From Snuella sedimenti (GTDB lineage Bacteria; Bacteroidota; Bacteroidia; Flavobacteriales; Flavobacteriaceae), in the NCBI RefSeq assembly GCF_016428595.1, contig NZ_JAELVQ010000009.1:83345-147344 (forward strand): 64,000 nt of DNA, given 5' to 3'. Shown piece after piece: positions 1 to 8,247 of this stretch (the stretch's first letter is position 1; each line of letters begins with the position of its first letter). Both the position numbers and the translations under genes were made by a program. Under the pieces are notes generated by a model. It saw nothing but the letters and a program-made list of their open reading frames with translations. It searched no databases and had not been told where the DNA came from.

Positions 1-2
1 AC

Positions 3-1064
3 AAGTCGTTTTTAAGAACGGGTATGATGTCTATGGAGCCGCAAACAGGCCATGTAAAGGCCTGGGTAGGCGGTATTAATTACAGGCATTTTCAATACGA
101 TATGGTAAGCCAGGGAAAACGCCAGGTTGGTTCTACTTTTAAGCCGTTTGTTTATGCAACGGCTATAGACCAGTTACACTTATCACCTTGCTACGAATTA
201 CCTGATACGCCTTTCTGTATAGACAAAGGGAAGTATGGCAATCCAGAAGAGTGGTGTCCTAAAAATGAGGGTGATAAATATGGTGGAATTAGAACTTTAA
301 AGGATGCTCTGGCCAATTCGGTAAATACGGTAACAGCACGGTTAATGGATAAGGTAGGACCTCAAACGGTGGTGGATCTGGCCAGAAAGTTAGGTGTTGA
401 GTCTGAGATACTGCCGGTGCCGGCTATCGCATTGGGAACAGCAGAACTCAGTGTGTATGAAATGGTAGGAGCTTATGCTACCTTTGCTAATAAAGGGGTC
501 TATACAAAACCTGTATTGGTAACAGCCATTGAAGATAAAAACGGAACGGTACTATATCAATTTAAGCCGGAGACAAGGGATGTATTAAGTGACGAATCTG
601 CTTATGTGACTGTGAAGCTTTTAGAAGGTGTAACACAATATGGTTCGGGTGCGCGCTTAAGGGGTAAAGGCAGAGATGCTTACAGAGCGGACTACAGAGA
701 AATAATTACCGGTTACCCTTATGAATTTACAAATCCTATAGCAGGAAAAACAGGAACTACACAAAACCAGAGTGATGGTTGGTTTATGGGTATGGTACCC
801 AATTTGGTGACCGGTGTTTGGGTAGGGGCCGAAGAAAGATCGGTTCATTTTAAAACCATTACCTATGGACAGGGAGCAGCTATGGCCTTACCAATATGGG
901 GGGTGTATATGAAAAACTGTTACGCCGATGAGACTTTGAATATCTCCAAAGAAGACTTTGAAGCACCGCTTGAGCTTTCCATAAATGTGGATTGTTCTAA
1001 GGCTTCCGACAAAAATAGTATAGATAATTCGAGCGATGATTTGCCGGATGATTTGGAGTTTTAA
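3..1064 (+). CDS. Class A penicillin-binding protein, C-terminal transpeptidase part (5' end outside window)
   Basis: This is the transpeptidase half of a bifunctional peptidoglycan synthase, which cross-links stem peptides in the periplasm. The frame is open to the first base of the window, so the ATG at 24 is internal and the gene starts upstream. All three penicillin-binding motifs are visible: STFK (the Ser nucleophile box, in GSTFKPF), SVN (in LANSVNTVT) and KTGT (in AGKTGTTQNQSDGWF). The C-terminus is a short acidic Ser/Asp tail. The glycosyltransferase domain expected in class A enzymes would lie outside the window, so the class assignment is an inference from the conserved context around the motifs. 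A palindromic repeat follows the stop. Confidence 0.93.
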   Translation, partial: KSFLRTGMMSMEPQTGHVKAWVGGINYRHFQYDMVSQGKRQVGSTFKPFVYATAIDQLHLSPCYELPDTPFCIDKGKYGNPEEWCPKNEGDKYGGIRTLKDALANSVNTVTARLMDKVGPQTVVDLARKLGVESEILPVPAIALGTAELSVYEMVGAYATFANKGVYTKPVLVTAIEDKNGTVLYQFKPETRDVLSDESAYVTVKLLEGVTQYGSGARLRGKGRDAYRADYREIITGYPYEFTNPIAGKTGTTQNQSDGWFMGMVPNLVTGVWVGAEERSVHFKTITYGQGAAMALPIWGVYMKNCYADETLNISKEDFEAPLELSINVDCSKASDKNSIDNSSDDLPDDLEF

Positions 1065-1094
1065 TTAACGCAAGGTTTACCTGAAATTTGTTGT

Positions 1095-1160
1095 TTTAAT
1101 CGAAAAGAATTCCTTGAGGCTCTGCCTCGGAGATAGTTCGTTTTAAGAAATTCTTTATTA
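1095..1160. repeat. 66-bp palindromic interspersed repeat, copy 1 (element X)
   Basis: The segment lies between the penicillin-binding protein gene and the convergent HD-domain gene. It differs at about 5 of 66 positions from 63507-63572. Its two ends are imperfect inverted repeats (taatcgaaaagaatt against aattctttatta) and its centre has a gaggc/gcctc hairpin. It could double as a transcription stop for the convergent genes. Confidence 0.7.
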
Positions 1161-1199
1161 GGTAATTTTAACGGTCTCTAAGTTATAAATGGTACAAAT

Positions 1200-1856
1200 T
1201 TATATCTTGCCATTCCATTCGTTGTAGAACTGGTCTAGAAACTTAAGCATGTAATTGTGTCGTTCGGTTGCAATTTGCTTTCCTGTTGCCGTATTCATTT
1301 TATCTTTTAAGCGTAAAAGTTTTTCATAAAAATGGTTAATACTTGGAGCTGTAGATGCCTTGTATTCTTCTTTGGTCATGTTAAGATTAGGTTCAATAGA
1401 AGGATCGTAAATAGCCCTGTTTTTAAAGCCGCCATAGTTAAAGCAACGTGCAATACCAATAGCTCCAATGGCATCCAAGCGATCGGCATCCTGTACCACA
1501 TCCAGTTCTGGAGAGTGGAATTTTTGGGATTCGTTGCCCCCTTTAAAAGAAATGTTTTCTATAATCTGGACGATGTGGTCGATGCAACTTGAGTTTATTT
1601 CAAGCTTTGTTAAAAAATCGCGTGCTATTCTAGGGCCGATACTCTCATTTCCATTATGAAATTTACTATCGGCAATATCATGCAGTAAAGCACCAAGTGC
1701 AACTATAAAAGCATCGACGTTTTCATTTTTGGCAATTAACAAGGCATTCTTATAAACACGTTCTATATGAAACCAATCGTGCCCCCCTTCAGCATGGGTT
1801 AATTGTTCTTTTACAAAAGCAATGGTTTGGTTTATTTTTTCTGTAGAAGTTTGCAT
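1200..1856 (-). CDS. HD-domain metal-dependent phosphohydrolase
   Basis: A 218-residue soluble protein of the HD superfamily, resembling the small YedJ/YpgQ-type phosphohydrolases. The metal-binding pattern is visible as HDWFH near residue 28, then LLHDIADSKFH near residue 60 and a downstream QDADRLDAIGAIG segment. These supply the His, His-Asp and Asp ligands of the fold. The substrate is not predictable; relatives act on nucleotides or phosphate esters. I chose the ATG at 1856 because the longer frame adds 26 residues that do not resemble the family and run into the desaturase gene. It lies just downstream of the desaturase on the same strand. Confidence 0.85.
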   Translation of the reverse strand: MQTSTEKINQTIAFVKEQLTHAEGGHDWFHIERVYKNALLIAKNENVDAFIVALGALLHDIADSKFHNGNESIGPRIARDFLTKLEINSSCIDHIVQIIENISFKGGNESQKFHSPELDVVQDADRLDAIGAIGIARCFNYGGFKNRAIYDPSIEPNLNMTKEEYKASTAPSINHFYEKLLRLKDKMNTATGKQIATERHNYMLKFLDQFYNEWNGKI

Positions 1857-1923
1857 AGTGTAAAAATAAAAATTCCTCTCACAAAGGAAAGGAATTGGTT
1901 TTGATTTGAATGGAATGGGGCTT

Positions 1924-2928
1924 CTATTTAACAATAGCTGGTTCTACCCATTTAAATTGATATGAGTTTTCGGGTATTTTCATGCGTTCGGATAAACGAT
2001 ACATTCTAGAAGGGAGTTTCATAAGGTAATCCCTAGCTTTTTCGGCCTCATCATTTAATCCTGTAATCGAGCCAATTTCCCAGCGGTCTATTAGTTTTTG
2101 AAGAATGTCAACATAATCGTTAGAAGTATAAACGCCTATACGTTGTGCTGTGTTAGAAAACTCTTCAAAAGCAGTACTTATCTTGCCACCCGATTCCCTT
2201 AAAAAATGTGCTGGCATGGTAATTTTTTTCTTCATCATATAGTGAAATGCCATCATCATTTGACTAGGATCCACCTTAAAGATACGTTCTACAAACTCCG
2301 AATAGGCATTATGGTGGCGCATTTCGTCTCCCGAAATAATTTTACACATTTTTGACAAGCGCTTATTTCCTTTTTGTTTAGCAATTTTGGCAACGCGATT
2401 ATGGGAAACATAGGTTGCTAATTCTTGAAAACTGGTATATACAAAGTTTTTGTACGGATCTCTATCGGTACCGATGTCAAAACCATCGGCAATAAGGTAC
2501 TGAGTCGTTTTTTCAATTTCTTTCATGTTTACCCTTCCAGAAAGGTAAAGGTATTTGTTAAGCACATCACCATGCCTGTTTTCTTCGGCCGTCCATTGGC
2601 GAACCCATTTAGCCCAACCATTTTCATTTTCACGGTCTACCTGATCAACACCTTCAACATCCATAAGCCAAGATTCGTAGGTAGGTAATGCTTCTTCGGT
2701 AATCATGTCGCCCACTAAAACAACCCAAAAATCGTATGGAAGCTCTTTCGCTAATTCTCTAATTTCTCTTATTTCTTCAAAGAAGTTATGGTCTGTTGTT
2801 TCAGAATTTGGCAAAAAATCTGTAGGTTGCCATATACTATCTATAGGAATCAAATATTTTTGCATTAAAGCATCAACGTCTTTTTCCAAAAACTGCATAA
2901 CCTCTAATCTCTTATTCTTTAAAGACAT
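1924..2928 (-). CDS. Acyl-ACP desaturase (soluble di-iron type)
   Basis: A 334-residue protein of the plant-type stearoyl-ACP desaturase family, which introduces a cis double bond into acyl-ACP. Both di-iron signatures of the ferritin-like bundle are present: EENRHGD and DEMRHHNAY, matching the family's (D/E)ExxRH motif. There is no signal peptide or membrane segment. The gene starts 11 bases after the acyltransferase gene, so the two are probably co-transcribed, which fits membrane lipid unsaturation and phospholipid synthesis. The electron donor is not encoded nearby. Confidence 0.92.
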   Translation of the reverse strand: MSLKNKRLEVMQFLEKDVDALMQKYLIPIDSIWQPTDFLPNSETTDHNFFEEIREIRELAKELPYDFWVVLVGDMITEEALPTYESWLMDVEGVDQVDRENENGWAKWVRQWTAEENRHGDVLNKYLYLSGRVNMKEIEKTTQYLIADGFDIGTDRDPYKNFVYTSFQELATYVSHNRVAKIAKQKGNKRLSKMCKIISGDEMRHHNAYSEFVERIFKVDPSQMMMAFHYMMKKKITMPAHFLRESGGKISTAFEEFSNTAQRIGVYTSNDYVDILQKLIDRWEIGSITGLNDEAEKARDYLMKLPSRMYRLSERMKIPENSYQFKWVEPAIVK

Positions 2929-2939
2929 TTTTTGTTTTT

Positions 2940-3677
2940 TTATGATTCAATATGTTTTGTAATCGTTTCTTCAATACTATTAATAAGCTCCTGCTTATCT
3001 GCAAAGGTAGCTAATTCTATGGGTTTATGCACGGTAAATTTAAGGTGATTGCCTAGTCCCATTGGGAATTTCCCATATCTCAACATTTTCCATGAGTTGT
3101 TTATTGTTACAGGAACAATTAAGGCTGATGGCGTTTTTTTGAAGAGTATTTCCAAGCCTTTTGTTTGAAAAGGCTTTGGTTTCCCATTTTTACTTCTGGT
3201 GCCTTCTGGGAAAATAACTCCGGATCGCTTGTTTTTTTCAAGATACTCTCCAAATTTCATTAGAGCAGGTAGGGATTGCCTTGGATTTTTACGGTCTATT
3301 AATGCAGCGCCTCCATGACGTAAGTTATACGATACACTGGGAATGCCCTTTCCTAATTCTATTTTACTTATAAATTTAGGGTGGTGTTTGCGCATAAACC
3401 ATGTTAGGGGATAGATATCGTGCAAGCTTTGGTGGTTCGCAACAATAATGAGAGGTCTGTTTTCGTCAATTTTGTGCGGGTTGATGTATGAAAATCGTGT
3501 GCCTAAAATGTTGGCGCATCGCATTAAAAAAAATTGTAAAATATCGACACTTACTTTGTGTGCTTGATAGCCAAATAAATTAAAACAAATCCACTGTATT
3601 GGGTGGAAAATAATAAGTGTTAATAAAAAACATAAATGATAGATACAACTAAGAGGGTACGATAATATTTTTTGCAT
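2940..3677 (-). CDS. plsC: 1-acyl-sn-glycerol-3-phosphate acyltransferase (PlsC family)
   Basis: A 245-residue membrane-bound acyltransferase that would convert lysophosphatidic acid to phosphatidic acid. The catalytic H(x4)D motif is seen as NHQSLHD, and the glycerol-phosphate binding motif as FPEGTRSKNGKP. Two hydrophobic stretches near the N-terminus would anchor it in the inner membrane. It is the first gene of a likely operon with the desaturase. Flavobacteria often have several PlsC paralogues, so the exact lysolipid substrate is not certain. Confidence 0.88.
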   Translation of the reverse strand: MQKILSYPLSCIYHLCFLLTLIIFHPIQWICFNLFGYQAHKVSVDILQFFLMRCANILGTRFSYINPHKIDENRPLIIVANHQSLHDIYPLTWFMRKHHPKFISKIELGKGIPSVSYNLRHGGAALIDRKNPRQSLPALMKFGEYLEKNKRSGVIFPEGTRSKNGKPKPFQTKGLEILFKKTPSALIVPVTINNSWKMLRYGKFPMGLGNHLKFTVHKPIELATFADKQELINSIEETITKHIES

Positions 3678-3762
3678 GCTCCAAAAATAAGTAAAAACTT
3701 AGTTTTAGTCTACAGGTAGACAATGGTTATTTTAGCAATGAATGTTTGATGGATTTTGGTGT

Positions 3763-3791
3763 AAAAAAAACCACACAAAGAAGTGTGGTTT
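3763..3791 (-). terminator. Rho-independent terminator
   Basis: A perfect 9-bp stem (3768-3776 with 3783-3791, loop of 6) is followed on the minus strand by a run of T. It lies downstream of the bacilliredoxin gene and just before the plsC start, so it would end the bacilliredoxin transcript. Confidence 0.75.
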
Positions 3792-3879
3792 AGGTGTTTA
3801 ACTATTGAAGTGATTTGAACTTTTACAAATTGGCTAAAAGATTGCCAGTTTGCGCCCATATTTTGTTTTTTTATCGTCA

Positions 3880-3956
3880 CGTAGCCCTGCTATACGACTC
3901 AAAAAAGCCTTCATTTGGTCACAAACCCATTAATTTTCGCTTCAATCCAAAAAGTT
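3880..3956. repeat. 77-bp interspersed repeat, copy 1 (element Y), within the 301-bp gap 3678-3978
   Basis: The segment is related to 63682-63757, sharing cgtagccctgctatac and ttcaatc blocks, at roughly three quarters identity. Read on the minus strand it encodes KAFLS-IAGLR followed by a stop after about 30 codons. The two copies differ partly at synonymous positions, so it may be a fragment of a former coding region. The rest of the gap holds only the terminator at 3763-3791. Confidence 0.55.
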
Positions 3957-3978
3957 TAAACCACTTCATTATTTAATT

Positions 3979-4389
3979 TTAGCAGTGCTCGTTATAAGCG
4001 TCTATTAAGTTTTCTGCAATTAATTCGGCTGGACGGCCTTCAATATGATGGCGTTCTAACATGTGTACCAATTCACCATTTTTAAATAAAGCCATACTCG
4101 GTGAACTTGGAGGGAACGGAATCATATGTTGTCTTGCTTGTGCAACAGCGTCTTTATCAACACCTGCAAAAACAGTAACGATATGGTCAGGGCGTTTCGT
4201 GTTTTCTAAACTTAGTCGTGCTCCCGGACGTGCATTTGCTGCTGCACAGCCACAAACCGAATTTACAACTACTAAAGTTGTGCCTTCTTTTGCCAAGGCA
4301 GTGTCAACGTCTTCGGGGGTGTGTAACTCTTCAAAGCCAACACGAGTTAAATCTTCACGCATTGGTTTTACTAATTCTGCTGGATACAT
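3979..4389 (-). CDS. BrxA/BrxB-family bacilliredoxin
   Basis: A 136-residue thioredoxin-fold protein of the former DUF1094 (YphP/YqiW) family. In Bacillus these proteins remove bacillithiol from mixed disulfides, through the CGC motif that is visible here in NSVCGCAAANARPG. The fold's cis-Pro region appears as PFPPSSPSMALF. There is no signal peptide, so it is cytoplasmic. It is transcribed alone between two intergenic regions with its own terminator. Whether this organism makes bacillithiol cannot be judged from the window. Confidence 0.92.
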   Translation of the reverse strand: MYPAELVKPMREDLTRVGFEELHTPEDVDTALAKEGTTLVVVNSVCGCAAANARPGARLSLENTKRPDHIVTVFAGVDKDAVAQARQHMIPFPPSSPSMALFKNGELVHMLERHHIEGRPAELIAENLIDAYNEHC

Positions 4390-4620
4390 ATTTCTTTAAT
4401 TTTAATAATTAACAGTTTAAGACTGCAAAGATACCAATTTGTGTAACAAAAAAGTAATACTATCAACTAACAAATATGATGTTCACTTGAAGAGCTTGTT
4501 TAAGCTTTTTTGTTTAATCGAATTCAATCGTTAAATTTAATCAGTCTCTTAATTATAATTTCTTCTTTTAAAAGAATTTATTTATATGTAGGTTTGACGA
4601 TTAATAAAATTGATACTTAC

Positions 4621-5385
4621 ATGAATTTTTCAAAATGGATAGGCGCCTCTATTGGCTGGTCGTTTGGTGGTCCTATTGGTGCTATTGTTGGTTTGGCTTT
4701 AGGAAGTGTTGTTGATGCTATTGCAAACGGGAAGGATGTTGAAAGCACCACACGTCAAAGGCGTCGAGTGGATTATGGTACGCAAAGACGGCAGCCACAA
4801 ACGCAACCCGGTGATTTTGAAGTGAGCCTACTTATTTTGGCTTCTGTCGTTATAAAGGCTGATGGCAAACAAGACCAACGTGAATTGGATTTTGTACGTC
4901 AGCAGTTTGTTAGTATGTATGGGAAAGAACGTGCTAATCGTGCATTTAGATTGTTTAAGGAGATAAATAAGCAACAGCATATTTCAACGAGGCAGGTGTG
5001 TTTACAGATAAAACAGATGATGCAGCACGCATCGCGTTTACAGTTACTACATTTTTTATTTGGTATAGCCAAGGCCGATGGTTTTGTTACCGATAGTGAA
5101 TTAAATCAGATTCATACTATTGCCGGTTATTTAGGGATAAGCCATGTCGATTACGAAAGTATCAAGGCTATGTTTTATGAAAATGCCGATAATGCCTATA
5201 AAATTTTGGAGATTGATAAAAGTGCAACGAACGACGACATTAAAAAGGCTTATAGGAAAATGGCAAAGAAATACCATCCCGATAAGGTTGTTCACTTAGG
5301 GGAAGCGCACCAAAAAGGGGCTGAAGAAAAATTTAGACAGGTACAGGATGCTTACGAGAAGCTACAAAAGGAACGTGGGTTTTAG
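4621..5385 (+). CDS. TerB-like / DnaJ-like co-chaperone (DjlA-type architecture)
   Basis: A 254-residue protein with a glycine-rich hydrophobic N-terminus (residues 1-35, [18 protein letters not shown]) that may insert in or associate with the membrane. A TerB-like helical domain follows (about 65-180), then a C-terminal J domain with the HPD motif in KKYHPDKVV. The order membrane-TerB-J is that of DjlA, a co-chaperone that stimulates DnaK. I chose the ATG at 4621 because the 37 extra upstream residues are AT-rich and atypical, while MNFSKWIGA is a normal family start. It appears to be a single-gene unit. Confidence 0.82.
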   Translation: MNFSKWIGASIGWSFGGPIGAIVGLALGSVVDAIANGKDVESTTRQRRRVDYGTQRRQPQTQPGDFEVSLLILASVVIKADGKQDQRELDFVRQQFVSMYGKERANRAFRLFKEINKQQHISTRQVCLQIKQMMQHASRLQLLHFLFGIAKADGFVTDSELNQIHTIAGYLGISHVDYESIKAMFYENADNAYKILEIDKSATNDDIKKAYRKMAKKYHPDKVVHLGEAHQKGAEEKFRQVQDAYEKLQKERGF

Positions 5386-5503
5386 AATGTTTGAAAAAAG
5401 AAAGCCTATCACATTTTTAATCATTGCATGAAACAATTTAAATTTATCAAAAAATAAGAGGAGACCTTTTCGTGAAATGACCATTAAGTAATAAACAGGT
5501 TTA

Positions 5504-6046
5504 ATGAACGATCAAAAAATTTTAGAACTTTTTAAGCAAGGTCAGCGCGAAAAAGCATTTAGTAAATTATATGGTTTGTATCCTAAAATTGAAACACTTG
5601 TTGTTTCAAAAGGAGGGAGTAAGCAAGATGCGTACGATGTGTTTCAGGAAGCATTAATTATACTCAATAGGAATCTTGAAAAATCAGATTTCAAACTTAC
5701 GGCTTCCTTTTACACCTATTTACATTCCGTATCACGATTTATTTGGAAGGATATCCAAAAGAAATTTTCCAAACAGGAACTTCATAATTTTAACGAATCA
5801 GAGATAGAATACTTTCATAGTATTCTGGAAGAAAAAAAGTATCGGCTTGCAGAGGACGCATTTCTCGAATTAGGAGCGCGATGTCAACAGCTTTTACATT
5901 TGTTTTATAACAAAGCGATGTCTTTTAAAGTCATTGCTAAAAGCATGGGATTTAAATCTGAAAAGATTGCAAAAAACCAAAAGTACAAGTGTTTGCTAAA
6001 AGCAAAAGAGATCTTTAAAACTCGTTTAAAAATGATTCAATCTTAA
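5504..6046 (+). CDS. ECF-type RNA polymerase sigma factor
   Basis: A 180-residue sigma-70-family protein. Region 2 is recognisable near residues 25-95 (SKQDAYDVFQEALIIL, then FYTYLHSVSRFIWKDIQKK), and region 4 near 120-170 (LGARCQQLLHLFYNKAMSFKVIAKSMGFKSEKIAKNQKY is the helix-turn-helix area, quoted here only as a range landmark by its ends). It ends 11 bases before the next gene, whose N-terminus looks like an anti-sigma factor, so the two probably form a regulator pair. The promoter it recognises is unknown. Confidence 0.88.
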   Translation: MNDQKILELFKQGQREKAFSKLYGLYPKIETLVVSKGGSKQDAYDVFQEALIILNRNLEKSDFKLTASFYTYLHSVSRFIWKDIQKKFSKQELHNFNESEIEYFHSILEEKKYRLAEDAFLELGARCQQLLHLFYNKAMSFKVIAKSMGFKSEKIAKNQKYKCLLKAKEIFKTRLKMIQS

Positions 6047-6057
6047 TTCGGTACTTC

Positions 6058-7830
6058 ATGGAAAATCATATTAAAAATATTGAGTCAATAGAAGCGTATT
6101 TAAATAAGGCACTTACAGAAAGTGAATCTAAAACTTTTAAAGCGCGCTTGGAAACAGATCCGGAATTTAAAACCTTTTACAATGAGCATCTTAGTTTTTT
6201 AGAAGGGATAAAACGTGTACAGTTAAAGGCGGAAATAATGAAAGCGCGACAATTGTGTGTACAAACCAAATGGATAAAGAACATTGGGGGGGCTTTTGTG
6301 TTAATAATGGTAGTTGTAACTGCTGTTCTAATTCTTAATAAAACCTTGAAGCCTAATGATGAGAGGGCGAAGGAAAGTCGCGAAAGTTTGGTGCTGGATA
6401 CGCTTAAAGTTGAGGGTAAACCTGTTGAGCCAAGTCTGAAAGTAAGTGATACTTTGGTTATAGAGACTAGTCCAGTTATGAAAGAAACTGTTAAAGAGGC
6501 GGTGAAGGCACCTTTAAAAATTGAAACTGCTAAAAATACAGTAACTACTAAAGAGGTTTTAAAACCGTTGCAAAGAACGCCACAAAGCATATCAATAAAT
6601 ACCGAACGGGATACAACGGTAATTTGTAAGGAAGGTACTAAATTAACGATTAAGGCAAATTCATTTATTAATGCTCAGGGGCTTCCCATAAAAGGTGTGG
6701 TTGATCTTGAGGTTACCGAATTTTATAAATTGGAAGATATGCTTTTGGCAAATTTATCTACAACTTCCAAGGGGAAACTATTGGAGACAGGAGGTATGTT
6801 ATATATTGAAGCCAAAAAAGCTAATGCTAAATTGGTATTAAAAAAGAATGCTAATATGGAAATAGCATTTCCTACACAAAATAAAAAAGCGGGTATGCAA
6901 CTATTTTCTGGGGAATGGCAGGATGGACATATAAATTGGGAGCTTCAAAAAGAACAGGATATTATTGTGGAGGATATTGAGGTTGAAGAAAATATTGAGG
7001 TTCCCTATGCAGTTGTGGAGCAAGTTCCCGTTTTCCCAGGCTGTGAAGAAGGTGATAGATTACAACAAAAGGCTTGTACAAGTGAGGCCATTGTAAAGTT
7101 TGTTCGGGAAAATTTTAATACGGGTATAGCTGAAGAATTTGGTTTGCAGGGTAGGCAACGCATAAATATACTTTTTAAAATAGATAAAAATGGGAGTGTG
7201 CAATCGGTACAATCTAGGGCAAATCACCTGGTCTTGGAAGAAGAAGTTGAAAGGGTAATGGGATTGTTACCAAAATTTCAGCCTGGCAAACAGCGAGACA
7301 AACCTGTTACCGTTCCCTATTCGTTGCCATTTATTTTTGAAACAGAAGGTTCACAAATTATTCCGGAAAGAAGAATCAGAAAACTGAATACTGATTCGGT
7401 GACTGTGGCATATATCGAAAAGCGCCTGAAAGATAAAGGGAACGACAATCTTAGCGGAAGAACTGCTATAAGCTATGTTATGGCTACTACACAATTGGGT
7501 TGGATTAACTGCGATCGGTTTGTTAAAGGAAGTGCCAATAGTATACGTTATAGGTTTAAAGTTAAGGATGGAAATGGCAGGGCAAAAGTAAGTCTGTTAT
7601 TCAAATCCTTAAATGCTATTTTGCCGGGGTCTATGGTAAATGGGAGTTTTGATTTTGGAACCGTAGCTAAGAACCAAGATGTAAGCCTTGTGGCTATTAA
7701 AAAACAAAACGGGAAGCTATTCTTGGATATTATAGAAACAACAACAGTAGAGAATCCAGATATAAACTTTAATTTTAAGGAGGTAACGGTTGAGGAGCTT
7801 AGACAGGCGTTGAGAAAACTAAACAGGTGA
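6058..7830 (+). CDS. Membrane-anchored putative anti-sigma factor with extracytoplasmic TonB C-terminal domain
   Basis: A 590-residue protein. Residues 1-73 are cytoplasmic and resemble the N-terminus of anti-sigma factors (IESIEAYLNKALTESES). Residues about 75-96 form the only membrane helix. The periplasmic part has a Pro/Lys/Val-rich linker, then a beta domain (about 185-300, GTKLTIKANSFIN to INWEL) that is common in Bacteroidota surface proteins, and a TonB C-terminal-like domain (about 324-425, VPVFPGCEEGDR to PYSLPFIFE). A further C-terminal domain runs to residue 590. Adjacency to the ECF sigma gene supports a role in signal transfer across the inner membrane. The TonB-like domain may instead contact an outer-membrane receptor. 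Function is inferred from architecture only. Confidence 0.65.
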   Translation: MENHIKNIESIEAYLNKALTESESKTFKARLETDPEFKTFYNEHLSFLEGIKRVQLKAEIMKARQLCVQTKWIKNIGGAFVLIMVVVTAVLILNKTLKPNDERAKESRESLVLDTLKVEGKPVEPSLKVSDTLVIETSPVMKETVKEAVKAPLKIETAKNTVTTKEVLKPLQRTPQSISINTERDTTVICKEGTKLTIKANSFINAQGLPIKGVVDLEVTEFYKLEDMLLANLSTTSKGKLLETGGMLYIEAKKANAKLVLKKNANMEIAFPTQNKKAGMQLFSGEWQDGHINWELQKEQDIIVEDIEVEENIEVPYAVVEQVPVFPGCEEGDRLQQKACTSEAIVKFVRENFNTGIAEEFGLQGRQRINILFKIDKNGSVQSVQSRANHLVLEEEVERVMGLLPKFQPGKQRDKPVTVPYSLPFIFETEGSQIIPERRIRKLNTDSVTVAYIEKRLKDKGNDNLSGRTAISYVMATTQLGWINCDRFVKGSANSIRYRFKVKDGNGRAKVSLLFKSLNAILPGSMVNGSFDFGTVAKNQDVSLVAIKKQNGKLFLDIIETTTVENPDINFNFKEVTVEELRQALRKLNR

Positions 7831-7874
7831 TAAAAGTTGATACTGTAAATTCAAATGGGCTTGTTTAAAGAATA

Positions 7875-7916
7875 AAAGTGCTATTTCATGTTAAACACAA
7901 TATGAAATAGCACTTT
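7875..7916. terminator. Bidirectional hairpin terminator
   Basis: A perfect 15-bp stem (7875-7889 with 7902-7916) with a 12-nt loop sits between convergent genes. A/T runs flank both sides, so it can serve both strands. Confidence 0.8.
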
Positions 7917-7932
7917 ATTTGGTGTAAAGTAA

Positions 7933-8193
7933 TTATTTACTAGGAAATGCTTGTACACTAGTGTATACTTTATCATTTTTTCCTTTGGAAAAGATGTATA
8001 CTAGCTTTTCTTCAGAATTAAGATAAACAGATTTTAAATCCCAACCTTCACTTTTAGAAGCTTCGATCAAGCACTTACGTACATCTGGATTGTTTAAATC
8101 TAAGTTGTTTATTCTTGTTACATCGTCAGCACTAACTTTAACCGAAAGCAATAGCGCGATTGCTAAAGGTAATAATTGTAATTTTCTTTTCAT
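7933..8193 (-). CDS. Small secreted protein of unknown function
   Basis: An 86-residue protein with a clear Sec signal peptide (MKRKLQLLPLAIALLLSVKVSA, with likely cleavage after VSA). The mature part of about 63 residues is soluble and mixed in charge, with one Cys (VRKCLIEA). It lacks a lipobox and recognised motifs. The gene has its own 5' region and shares the terminator at 7875-7916 with the upstream convergent gene. No function can be assigned. Confidence 0.7.
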   Translation of the reverse strand: MKRKLQLLPLAIALLLSVKVSADDVTRINNLDLNNPDVRKCLIEASKSEGWDLKSVYLNSEEKLVYIFSKGKNDKVYTSVQAFPSK

Positions 8194-8247
8194 TTGGAGA
8201 CTTTTTAATAGTTATTACTAAATTAGTGCCCAATTATAATACATTTT

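Noticed and set aside
6177..6590. A 137-codon frame on the minus strand within the anti-sigma-like gene
   Set aside because: It is the shadow of a well-supported gene on the plus strand and has no motif, promoter or neighbour that supports it.
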